Below, in pieces: positions 1-5,365 of a DNA stretch of 9,781 nucleotides. The notes beneath the pieces are model-generated. The model did not search any database. It worked only from the letters and a program-made list of their open reading frames with translations, and was not told where the DNA came from. Source of the DNA: Pseudopedobacter saltans (GTDB lineage: Bacteria > Bacteroidota > Bacteroidia > Chitinophagales > Chitinophagaceae). Where the stretch lies: NCBI GenBank assembly GCA_003241175.1, contig QFOI01000102.1, positions 1 to 9,781 of the forward strand. The letters run 5' to 3'. The number at the start of each line of letters is the position of its first letter. Position 1 is the stretch's first letter. The translations under genes and the position numbers were made by a program.

Positions 1-260
1 CTTCGAGGAATTCTTTAGATTAAAAGTATAAAAATAAAAGAAAATTAAATATTAAAATAATCGAAAAATTAAAATAAATCTAATTGTTAAATATGTAAAT
101 AGTGACACAATCTTATTTCTGCAAATCGGAAAAATTTCAAACCCACCTTTGACAATAGAATTAATGAGTTATTGGTACATTTGAAAAAAGCATAATGTTT
201 TTAAAAAGATGCTATATTGCAAATTATGCAGACAACATTCATTACTCAAAAATCAAAACT
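1..260. other. AT-rich non-coding stretch before the lipoprotein gene
   Basis: This stretch is very rich in A and T and holds no convincing gene. Frame 2 is open from the left edge to a TAA at 29-31 (FEEFFRLKV), which could be the tail of an upstream gene, but ten codons cannot prove it. The only regulatory signal I can support is the TACATTTG box at 176-183. An ATG at 195 is in frame with the lipoprotein gene, but the signal peptide begins at the ATG at 261. Confidence 0.5.
148..183 (+). promoter_or_regulatory. Candidate Bacteroidota-type promoter for the lipoprotein gene
   Basis: TACATTTG at 176-183 is an exact match to the Bacteroidota -7 consensus TAnnTTTG. A TTTG at 148-151 could serve as the -33 box, but the spacer is 24 nt, slightly longer than the usual range of about 19-23. 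Transcription would begin near 190, giving a leader of roughly 70 nt before the ATG at 261. Such short boxes occur by chance in AT-rich DNA, so this is a candidate only. Confidence 0.4.
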
Positions 261-818
261 ATGAAAAAATTCATGTTAGCAATTCTGTTGACAGTTTCTC
301 TATTTGCATGTAAAAATCAGTCTAGCATCAATACCCAAGAAGCTGGAAGCGTTGTCGTCTCTTATTTAAAAGAAAATCCATAATATAAAACTACAAAATT
401 CGATTTTGGAGCGATAAAGTTTAATAGTGTGAAAGAATATGCAGTTTTAGAACATTATCGTCAACTAGCGAATGAAGATTATATAACTCTAGATCTTGTA
501 AAATCTAAAAAGAAGTTTCTTTCTAAAGATAGTAGCTTTATTTATAGTGTGAAACTGACTCAAAAAGCAAGTCCATATGTAATCAAACAAGATGCAAATA
601 GTGCAACTGTTAAGGCTGTAACTTACGAATTAACAGATGATAAACTTGTGGATTTCACTAAAGTAAATGCAGCTACCGCGAAAGTCACCGTTTCTCTCAA
701 AAAAGTAAATACTCCATTTGCTTCATTTCAAAAGAATCCAGAAGAAAATAGCGAATTTCTAACGAAAACTTACCGATTGAAATATGACAAGGAAGAAGGT
801 TGGAAAGTGAAGAAATAG
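261..818 (+). pseudogene. Small lipoprotein gene interrupted by an in-frame TAA
   Basis: The first 40 codons encode a clear lipoprotein signal peptide: a lysine n-region, a hydrophobic core (MLAILLTVSL) and a lipobox LFAC with the lipidated cysteine at residue 17. The frame stops at a TAA at 381-383 (codon 41). The same frame then continues without another stop for 144 codons to the TAG at 816-818, starting Y-K-T-T-K-F-D-F-G. The downstream part is lysine-rich, looks like an ordinary small beta-rich secreted protein, and ends in GWKVKK. No ATG lies just after the stop; GTG at 429 is the first alternative start, and it would give a product without a signal peptide. One base change (for example from CAA, GAA or AAA) explains the break, as would a sequencing error. 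Read through, the protein would be 185 residues. I do not recognise the family. An anchored periplasmic or outer-membrane protein is the most that can be inferred. Confidence 0.7.
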
Positions 819-877
819 ACTAAAAAAACTACATTCATTTCCAATCAATAAAGTCCTTTTGAAAAAAGTTTCAAACA

Positions 878-1387
878 ATGCATCCTTTATTTTTTAAAGA
901 TATAGACGCGCCCGTCGGAAAAATAAGATTAATAGCATCAGACAAAGGGCTAGCCGCCATCTTGTGGGAAGGAGAAGACTATAAAAGAACCAAATTAGAA
1001 GAACCAATTGAAAATAATACACATCGTATTTTACGATTAGTAGAGCAACAATTGAACGAATATTTTGCCAAGAATAGAACTAAGTTCGATGTACCTTTTG
1101 ATTTTGTAGGAACAGAGTTTCAAATCAAAGTGTGGGAGGCATTGTTAAAAATTACCTTCGGAAAAACAAAAAATTATGGTGGATTAGCACAACTTCTGGG
1201 TGATCCTAAAGCGGTTCGAGCTGTTGGTGGAGCGTTAAATAAAAACCCAATTTCAATTATCATACCCTGTCATCGTGTAGTAGGTGCAGATGGCAACATG
1301 ATTGGATTTGCAGGCGGAATAAAGAACAAACAAATATTGTTAGAACTAGAAAGCAGCGTAAAAGATCAAACATTATTCCACCTATGA
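878..1387 (+). CDS. ogt: Methylated-DNA--protein-cysteine S-methyltransferase (Ogt/MGMT type)
   Basis: This is a suicide repair protein that moves the alkyl group from O6-alkylguanine (and O4-alkylthymine) in DNA to its own cysteine. The 169 residues match the usual single-domain Ogt length. An N-terminal ribonuclease-like domain covers about 1-75. The C-terminal active domain holds the FQIKVWEAL helix (81-89), the tyrosine of the helix-turn-helix (Y100), the arginine finger in KAVRAVGGALNKNP (R114), and the catalytic PCHRV motif at 130-134 with C131 as acceptor. G-F-A-G-G follows at 143-147. No Ada-like regulatory domain is fused to it. The ATG at 878 is chosen because the conserved fold begins at once (PLFFKDIDAPVGKIRL). 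A weak 7-bp hairpin (TTTGAAA/TTTCAAA, 858-875) ends two bases before this ATG. The stop overlaps the next start, so it is probably translated together with the glycosylase gene. The family call is firm; substrate range is inferred. Confidence 0.94.
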   Translation: MHPLFFKDIDAPVGKIRLIASDKGLAAILWEGEDYKRTKLEEPIENNTHRILRLVEQQLNEYFAKNRTKFDVPFDFVGTEFQIKVWEALLKITFGKTKNYGGLAQLLGDPKAVRAVGGALNKNPISIIIPCHRVVGADGNMIGFAGGIKNKQILLELESSVKDQTLFHL

Positions 1388-2031
1388 AAATTCAAACAAT
1401 TTTTAATTCAAACAATTATCACAAACTATGCGATCAGTTAGGAAAGAAAGATAAAGATTTGCAATCCATTATTTATCAATATGGCTATCCGCCCATGTGG
1501 ACGCGTCCCAATAATTTTGATTCCTTGGTTCATATCATTTTAGAACAACAAGTATCGTTGGCTTCAGCTTTAGCAGCTTTGAAAAAATTAAAAGAAAAAA
1601 CTATAGAATTAACGCCAAATGCCATCTTACAATTGAATGATGAGGAGATGCGTGCTTGTTATGTGAGTAGACAGAAAACCATTTATATAAGGGGCTTGGC
1701 AAACACTTTAGTAAAAAATGAAATTGATTTAAAGCAACTGGAACAATTAACAAATGACCAAGTCCGCGCAACATTAATCGAACTAAAAGGTATTGGAAAT
1801 TGGACAATTGATGTGTATTTAATGTTTGTTTTGCAAAGAGTAGATATTTTTCCAATTGGAGATTTGGCTGTTATCAACGCTATTAAGAAATTAAAACAAC
1901 TTCCAAAATCTACGAAAAAAGAAACTATTCAAAAAATGTCAGAAGAATGGAAACCCTATAGAACAGTGGCTAGTATGCTACTTTGGCACTATTATTTGTC
2001 CAGTAGTGGCAGTAAATTATCTCCTTTATAA
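1384..2031 (+). CDS. DNA-3-methyladenine glycosylase, AlkA-like HhH-GPD family
   Basis: This enzyme removes alkylated bases such as 3-methyladenine from DNA, opening base-excision repair. At 215 residues it is close to the short AlkA-like form that lacks the E. coli N-terminal domain. Visible landmarks are the substrate-side helix with LEQQVS (53-58), the helix-hairpin-helix LKGIGNW (134-140), and the segment D-I-F-P-I-G-D-L-A (154-162), in which D160 is the expected catalytic aspartate. The C-terminal EEWKPYRTVASMLLWHYY (187-204) matches the W-x-P-W/Y-R signature of AlkA. The ATG overlaps the previous stop as ATGA, a typical sign of translational coupling. Together the two proteins cover direct reversal and excision of alkylation damage, as ada/alkA do in E. 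coli. The exact base preference cannot be read from the sequence. Confidence 0.92.
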   Translation: MKIQTIFNSNNYHKLCDQLGKKDKDLQSIIYQYGYPPMWTRPNNFDSLVHIILEQQVSLASALAALKKLKEKTIELTPNAILQLNDEEMRACYVSRQKTIYIRGLANTLVKNEIDLKQLEQLTNDQVRATLIELKGIGNWTIDVYLMFVLQRVDIFPIGDLAVINAIKKLKQLPKSTKKETIQKMSEEWKPYRTVASMLLWHYYLSSSGSKLSPL

Positions 2032-2085
2032 ACTACGCACTTACATTGCGCAATAATTGTTTAGCTTTATATAAATTTAGATGGT

Positions 2086-3114
2086 ATGGCTGTCAATAAA
2101 TTGGCGTTAATAAGATATAAGGTGATTGATGATTGTTTGCGTAATAAGATGCGCAAATGGACTTTGGAAGATTTGATCGATAAAGTGTCCGATGTACTTT
2201 ATGAACGTGAAGGGATTGAAAACGGTGTAAGTAAACGTACCATACAAGGCGATATTCAGATTATGCGCAGCGACAAACTCGGCTATAATGCGCCTATTGA
2301 AGTTGCGGAACGGAAATACTACTACTATAGTGAAGACGATTTTAGTATAACCAAAGCCCCAATAAGTGACGCGGACGTAGACAAACTGAAGGAAGTCATT
2401 GATTTATTAAAACAATTTAACGGTTTTAACTATTTGGATGATATGAGCGAAATGATTGCTCGACTAGAAAATAATTTGTACAAATCCACTCGACAAACTA
2501 TCAACTATATCCAATTTGAAGAAAATGCAAGACTAAAAGGTTTGCATTTTATAACACCATTATATCAATTTATCCGAAATCAAAAACCTATTGCCATTAA
2601 CTATCAATCTTTCAAAGCGCAATCTGCGGCGACTAAAATTTATTACCCATATTTACTCAAAGAATATCGCAATCGCTGGTTCTTAATTTGTGCCTCCAAA
2701 AAAGGAAAAGAGTTGTTTAATCTAGCTTTGGATAGAATGATTTCGGTAGAAGAAGTCAAAGACGAGCCATTTTTCGCATACGAAGGTGTCGATTTTGAAC
2801 GATACTATGATGAGGTAATCGGCGTTACAAAAAGCAAAACAGATAGAGCGCACAAGGTGGTTTTACATTTTAACAAATACAATGCTCCTTACGTATTAAC
2901 TAAACCGATCCATCCATCGCAACAACTTCTAAAGGAAGATGAAACGGGAATCTTAGTGAGGATTGATGTCGTGTTGAATTTCGAATTGGAGAGAGAAATT
3001 CTCGGTTTCGGAGAAAGCGTAAAAGTTCTCTCTCCAAGATTATTAGAAAGTAGAATCAAAAGGCGCTTGGGTAATGCTGTGAACAATTACAATACAGAAA
3101 ACAAGATCAGCTAA
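2086..3114 (+). CDS. HTH-WYL domain transcriptional regulator
   Basis: The 342-residue protein has the usual layout of this family. An N-terminal winged helix-turn-helix spans about 1-80, with the recognition segment near GVSKRTIQGDIQIMRSD (47-63). A linker of about 85-150 is followed by a WYL domain from about 153 to 225 and a C-terminal WCX-like extension to about 330. The signature appears as RNRWFLICAS (195-204), with W-F-L in place of W-Y-L, followed by LALDRMISVE (213-222), matching the family's L-D-R-I motif. WYL domains sense ligands, in several cases nucleic acid, and some family members (PafBC) activate DNA-damage genes. The start lies 54 bp after the glycosylase stop on the same strand, so it may belong to that operon or have its own promoter; no clear TAnnTTTG box is seen in the gap. 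An ATG at 2081 is in another frame and closes after nine codons. The target genes are unknown. Confidence 0.9.
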   Translation: MAVNKLALIRYKVIDDCLRNKMRKWTLEDLIDKVSDVLYEREGIENGVSKRTIQGDIQIMRSDKLGYNAPIEVAERKYYYYSEDDFSITKAPISDADVDKLKEVIDLLKQFNGFNYLDDMSEMIARLENNLYKSTRQTINYIQFEENARLKGLHFITPLYQFIRNQKPIAINYQSFKAQSAATKIYYPYLLKEYRNRWFLICASKKGKELFNLALDRMISVEEVKDEPFFAYEGVDFERYYDEVIGVTKSKTDRAHKVVLHFNKYNAPYVLTKPIHPSQQLLKEDETGILVRIDVVLNFELEREILGFGESVKVLSPRLLESRIKRRLGNAVNNYNTENKIS

Positions 3115-3120
3115 AAAATA

Positions 3121-3155
3121 TTTTTGGAAGTTTAATTCTTTCCTATTTACCTTTG
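3121..3155 (+). promoter_or_regulatory. Predicted promoter of the TetR-family gene
   Basis: TACCTTTG at 3148-3155 matches the Bacteroidota -7 box TAnnTTTG exactly. A TTTG at 3123-3126 lies 21 nt upstream, the expected distance for the -33 box. Transcription would start near 3160-3163, giving a short leader before the GTG start at 3187. The palindromic operator at 3157-3169 sits on this start point, so the product could block its own transcription. No experimental support is available. Confidence 0.6.
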
Positions 3156-3173
3156 CCTAACAGTGTTAGATAA
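3153..3173. promoter_or_regulatory. Operator 1, predicted TetR binding dyad at the tetR promoter
   Basis: The core CTAACAGTGTTAG (3157-3169) is a perfect 13-bp palindrome around a central G. The right half continues as TGTTAGATAA (3164-3173), and the left half read backwards is TGTTAGGCAA, 8 of 10 identical. It begins one base after the -7 box. Three related sites lie downstream, so a chance palindrome is unlikely. Dyads of this size next to the gene are typical of TetR proteins; binding is inferred. Confidence 0.72.
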
Positions 3174-3186
3174 AATAACGCATTAA

Positions 3187-3786
3187 GTGGGAAGCAAGGA
3201 ACGTATCATACGGCAAAAGGAGGAAACTCGTTGTAAGATTCTCGCTGCAGCAATGGAAATTAGCCGAGCTGAGGGTTGGCAAGCTTTGTCGATGCGTAAA
3301 ATTGCGGACAAAATTGAATATACGGCACCTATTATTTACGAATATTTCGAAAATAAAGATGCATTAATGACCGCACTTACACGGATTGGACACGAAAAAT
3401 TGTCCAAACTGATGCAAGAAAAAGCAGCAGATCTCGCTACTCCAGAAGAGAAAATAATGGCTATGTGGCGTGCATATTGGGATTTTGCGTTTAAGGACAA
3501 GGAGTTTTACCAATTGATGTATGGAGTGGAAGTGAGTTGTTGTCAATTCGAGAAAAATGGTGCGGATTTCGAGTTGCCTGCAGAGTTGATTTGGGATGTG
3601 ATTGAAGAATTTCCAGGTGCGAAAGGTAAAACTGAAGAAGAAATTTGTAAGATTTATTATACGTATTGGTCGGTTGTTCACGGACTTATTTCCATCAATT
3701 TGGTTCAAGAAGGGACTATTCTCGATCAAATCAATAGTGATGTGTTCAACAATGCGATCAACGCAATTTCCAATTCGATAAAATAA
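3187..3786 (+). CDS. TetR/AcrR-family repressor, probable regulator of the RND pump
   Basis: The 199-residue protein begins with a TetR DNA-binding domain: helix 1 (EETRCKILAAAMEISRAEG, 12-30) and the helix-turn-helix SMRKIADKIEYTAPIIYEYF (35-54), followed by the conserved ENKDALM (55-61). The remainder (about 65-199) is an all-helical ligand and dimer domain containing FYQLMYG (107-113), as in the WHG-type C-terminal domain. The start must be the GTG at 3187, because an in-frame TAA lies immediately before it at 3184 and the next in-frame ATG (3253) would remove helix 1. Matching palindromes lie at its promoter and between it and the efflux genes, so it most likely represses both itself and the pump until a substrate binds. 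The inducer is unknown. The adaptor gene begins 306 bp downstream on the same strand. Confidence 0.9.
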   Translation: MGSKERIIRQKEETRCKILAAAMEISRAEGWQALSMRKIADKIEYTAPIIYEYFENKDALMTALTRIGHEKLSKLMQEKAADLATPEEKIMAMWRAYWDFAFKDKEFYQLMYGVEVSCCQFEKNGADFELPAELIWDVIEEFPGAKGKTEEEICKIYYTYWSVVHGLISINLVQEGTILDQINSDVFNNAINAISNSIK

Positions 3787-3798
3787 TTTTTTTCATCT

Positions 3799-3819
3799 TA
3801 ACTTAACACTGTTAGATAA
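3799..3819. promoter_or_regulatory. Operator 2, predicted TetR dyad just after the tetR stop
   Basis: The core TAACACTGTTA (3804-3814) is a perfect 11-bp palindrome around a central C. The right half is TGTTAGATAA (3810-3819), identical to operator 1; the left half read backwards is TGTTAAGTTA, 7 of 10 identical. No good promoter box lies beside it, so it may be an auxiliary site for looping or for blocking read-through from tetR. Confidence 0.65.
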
Positions 3820-3945
3820 TTTAAAATGGTAAAATAAAATCTCTGCACCCTGTGTGCTTATTTATATAAAATCTATACTCGTTTCTTTACTTTCTAAATT
3901 CAAATATTATGAACTAGCTCTTCTTTTCTTCGTTTTTCGGCTTTA

Positions 3946-3966
3946 TTAATTAACAATGTTAGAAAT
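3946..3966. promoter_or_regulatory. Operator 3, predicted TetR dyad upstream of the efflux operon
   Basis: The core TAACAATGTTA (3951-3961) is an 11-bp palindrome around a central A. The right half is TGTTAGAAAT (3957-3966) and the left half read backwards is TGTTAATTAA, each 8 of 10 identical to TGTTAGATAA. Its centre is 18 bp from that of operator 4, so two repressor dimers could sit side by side here. Confidence 0.65.
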
Positions 3967-3968
3967 TA

Positions 3969-3984
3969 TATCGTTGTTAGATAA
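3969..3984. promoter_or_regulatory. Operator 4, imperfect dyad with an exact half-site, overlapping a possible -7 box
   Basis: The right half TGTTAGATAA (3975-3984) is identical to those of operators 1 and 2, but the left half is poor (TATCG where TAACA is expected). The site overlaps TATCGTTG (3969-3976), one base off the Bacteroidota -7 consensus. If that box is used, a repressor bound here would cover the promoter of the pump operon. The exact half-site is directly seen; its function is inferred. Confidence 0.5.
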
Positions 3985-4092
3985 TCAACCAAATTCATTC
4001 GTAATTATTCGATTTGAAAAAACAGAATAATAAACGAACAGGGGATTTTGTACCCCAAACCATTCCAATTTCTCAATATAAAATTGTTATCA

Positions 4093-5268
4093 ATGTCATC
4101 GACATCTATTTTCAAATCAGAAAGATTCATTTTAAGTACGCTATTAGCCATCGCTATTTTTCAATATGGTTGCAGCAGCACAGAAGCGTCCAATACAGCG
4201 GCAGCACCGGCTCCAGAGCTTCCGGTTTTTACAGTTTCTAATACGAACAATACCGTCTACCAAGAAATTCCTGCTTCTTTGGAAGGAAAAGTAAATGTGG
4301 AAATACGCCCACAAGTAGAGGGTTTTTTGGATAAAATTTACGTGGAAGAAGGTGCTTATGTACATCAAGGACAACCCTTATTTCACATTGATCCACGCGT
4401 TTATAGTCAACAATTACAAAACTCTAACTCCGCGCTTGCGGCCGCAAAAGCAAGTATGATCAAAGCAAAACTAGAGATGGATAGATTATCGCCGTTGGTT
4501 GATGCGAAAGTCATTTCTCCTGTACAATTACAAACGGCTCAACAAGAGTATGCGAACGCAAAAGCCTTGGTAGCACAGGCTTCTGCGAGTGTAGGCAACG
4601 CCAATATCAATGTGGGTTACACAACTATAAAAGCGCCAGTAAGTGGTTATATTGGTCGCATTCCTTACAAACAAGGTAGTTTGGTTTCGCAAACTATAAC
4701 ACAACCTTTAACTATAGTTTCGGATGTGCAAGAGATGTATGCGTATTTTTCTTTGAGCGAGCCTGATTTTATTGCATTTAAAAATAAATATCAGGGAAAT
4801 ACTTTAGAAGAAAAAGTAAAAAATGTTCCTGCTGTTGAGCTTGTAATGGCGGATAATAGCATTTATCCTCAAAAAGGAAAAGTAAGTTTGGTAGAAGGGC
4901 AATTCGACAAAACCGTTGGTGCGATTACCTTACGTGCAACCTTTCCAAATGTGGGTGGATTGTTACGTACCGGAAATACCGCCAAAATCAGACTACCAGA
5001 AACATTGAACGGAATGATACTCGTACCACAAGAATCTACATTTGAAATTCAAGATAAAGTATTCGTTTTTGCGGTGGGCGATAGTAACAAAGTGGAAAGT
5101 CGTCCAATTACTATTTCCGGACAAACAGCGCATTATTACTTCGTATCCAAAGGTGTTAATTCAGGCGAAAAAATTGTGTATGTCGGCACTGGGAATCTTC
5201 ACGATGGTGTACAGATTAAGCCTTTGCCCTTTGCATCTGATAGTTTGGTCAAAGCAAGACCACAATAG
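4093..5268 (+). CDS. RND efflux periplasmic adaptor (membrane fusion protein, AcrA/MexA type)
   Basis: This adaptor joins the inner-membrane pump to the outer-membrane channel. From the ATG at 4093 it is 391 residues, the usual size. An N-terminal signal (FILSTLLAIAIFQYGC) ends at C27, the probable lipidated cysteine, though QYGC is a poor lipobox. The first lipoyl half contains GFLDKIYVEEGAYVHQGQPL (77-96), and an alpha-helical hairpin runs from about 103 to 170. The second lipoyl half has TTIKAPVSGYIGR (177-189). Beta-barrel and membrane-proximal domains follow to about 380. The frame is open back to a TTG at 4048, but those 15 extra residues would sit awkwardly ahead of the signal peptide, so ATG 4093 is preferred. 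It is first in the operon, and predicted repressor sites lie 109-147 bp upstream. The family is clear; the exported substrate is not. Confidence 0.92.
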   Translation: MSSTSIFKSERFILSTLLAIAIFQYGCSSTEASNTAAAPAPELPVFTVSNTNNTVYQEIPASLEGKVNVEIRPQVEGFLDKIYVEEGAYVHQGQPLFHIDPRVYSQQLQNSNSALAAAKASMIKAKLEMDRLSPLVDAKVISPVQLQTAQQEYANAKALVAQASASVGNANINVGYTTIKAPVSGYIGRIPYKQGSLVSQTITQPLTIVSDVQEMYAYFSLSEPDFIAFKNKYQGNTLEEKVKNVPAVELVMADNSIYPQKGKVSLVEGQFDKTVGAITLRATFPNVGGLLRTGNTAKIRLPETLNGMILVPQESTFEIQDKVFVFAVGDSNKVESRPITISGQTAHYYFVSKGVNSGEKIVYVGTGNLHDGVQIKPLPFASDSLVKARPQ

Positions 5269-5271
5269 TTC

Positions 5272-5313
5272 AACTATAAATTTATCGTCTAGAAAACAAA
5301 TCATTTTATAGTT
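5272..5313 (+). repeat. Inverted repeat AACTATAAA/TTTATAGTT in the adaptor-pump gap
   Basis: AACTATAAA at 5272-5280 is perfectly complementary to TTTATAGTT at 5305-5313, with 24 nt between the arms. It begins four bases after the adaptor stop. The arms are AT-rich, so the RNA hairpin would be weak. A related palindrome, AACTATAGTT (8539-8548), lies in the pump to outer-membrane-factor gap. It has no T-run that would make it a terminator. Confidence 0.45.
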
Positions 5314-5327
5314 ATCATCCTTTTTAA

Positions 5328-5346
5328 TACGAGGCAAAACCTCGTA
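5328..5346 (+). promoter_or_regulatory. GC-containing stem-loop 19 nt before the pump start
   Basis: TACGAGG (5328-5334) pairs perfectly with CCTCGTA (5340-5346) around the loop CAAAA. This 7-bp stem is the strongest hairpin in the intergenic DNA of the window. On the + strand no T-run follows, so it is not a standard intrinsic terminator. Its place between adaptor and pump suggests a role in mRNA stability, processing or partial attenuation that would set the pump-to-adaptor ratio. That role is a guess from position. Confidence 0.5.
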
Positions 5347-5365
5347 CAAGTAAACGTATTCTCTT

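Larger units (their letters stand above)
3787..4092. other. 306-bp regulatory gap between the TetR gene and the efflux operon
   Basis: No gene is seen here on either strand. The stretch carries three of the four predicted repressor dyads: one 13-17 bp after the tetR stop and two close together at 3946-3984. Two weak -7 box candidates, each one base off TAnnTTTG, are TATCGTTG at 3969-3976 and TCGATTTG at 4009-4016; neither has a well-placed TTTG/TTG partner. A short GGGG...CCCC pair at 4041-4056 could form only a 4-bp stem. No terminator with a GC stem and T-run is visible after tetR, so read-through from tetR into the pump genes is possible. Confidence 0.6.

Noticed and set aside
2..31. Possible C-terminal tail (FEEFFRLKV) of a gene entering from the left.
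   Set aside because: Ten codons with no family signal are not enough to call a gene, though it remains possible.
1601..1877. Two open frames on the minus strand inside the glycosylase gene.
   Set aside because: They are antisense to a well-conserved enzyme gene, have no domain and no start context, and fit chance open frames in AT-rich DNA.
2046..2053. TTGCGCAA palindrome before the WYL gene, considered as an operator.
   Set aside because: It is a single 8-bp copy with no repeat elsewhere in the window, too little to support a binding site.
3114..3125. AAAAATATTTTT palindrome after the WYL gene, considered as a terminator.
   Set aside because: The stem is only A-T and has no loop. It overlaps the predicted -33 region of tetR, and the match is expected by chance in such AT-rich DNA.
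3364..3729. A 121-codon minus-strand frame inside the tetR gene.
   Set aside because: It is opposite a gene with a clear TetR fold; the predicted product is rich in F, H, I and N in the manner of antisense frames.
4014..4241. A 75-codon open frame overlapping the start of the adaptor gene.
   Set aside because: It has no recognisable domain, and most of it overlaps the signal peptide and linker of a clearly real gene in another frame.
5328..5346. The stem-loop read as an intrinsic terminator between adaptor and pump.
   Set aside because: No T-run follows on the + strand, and a full stop here would cut off the pump from its own operon. A short T-run lies before the stem, which would be relevant only to a minus-strand transcript, where it gives an A-run.
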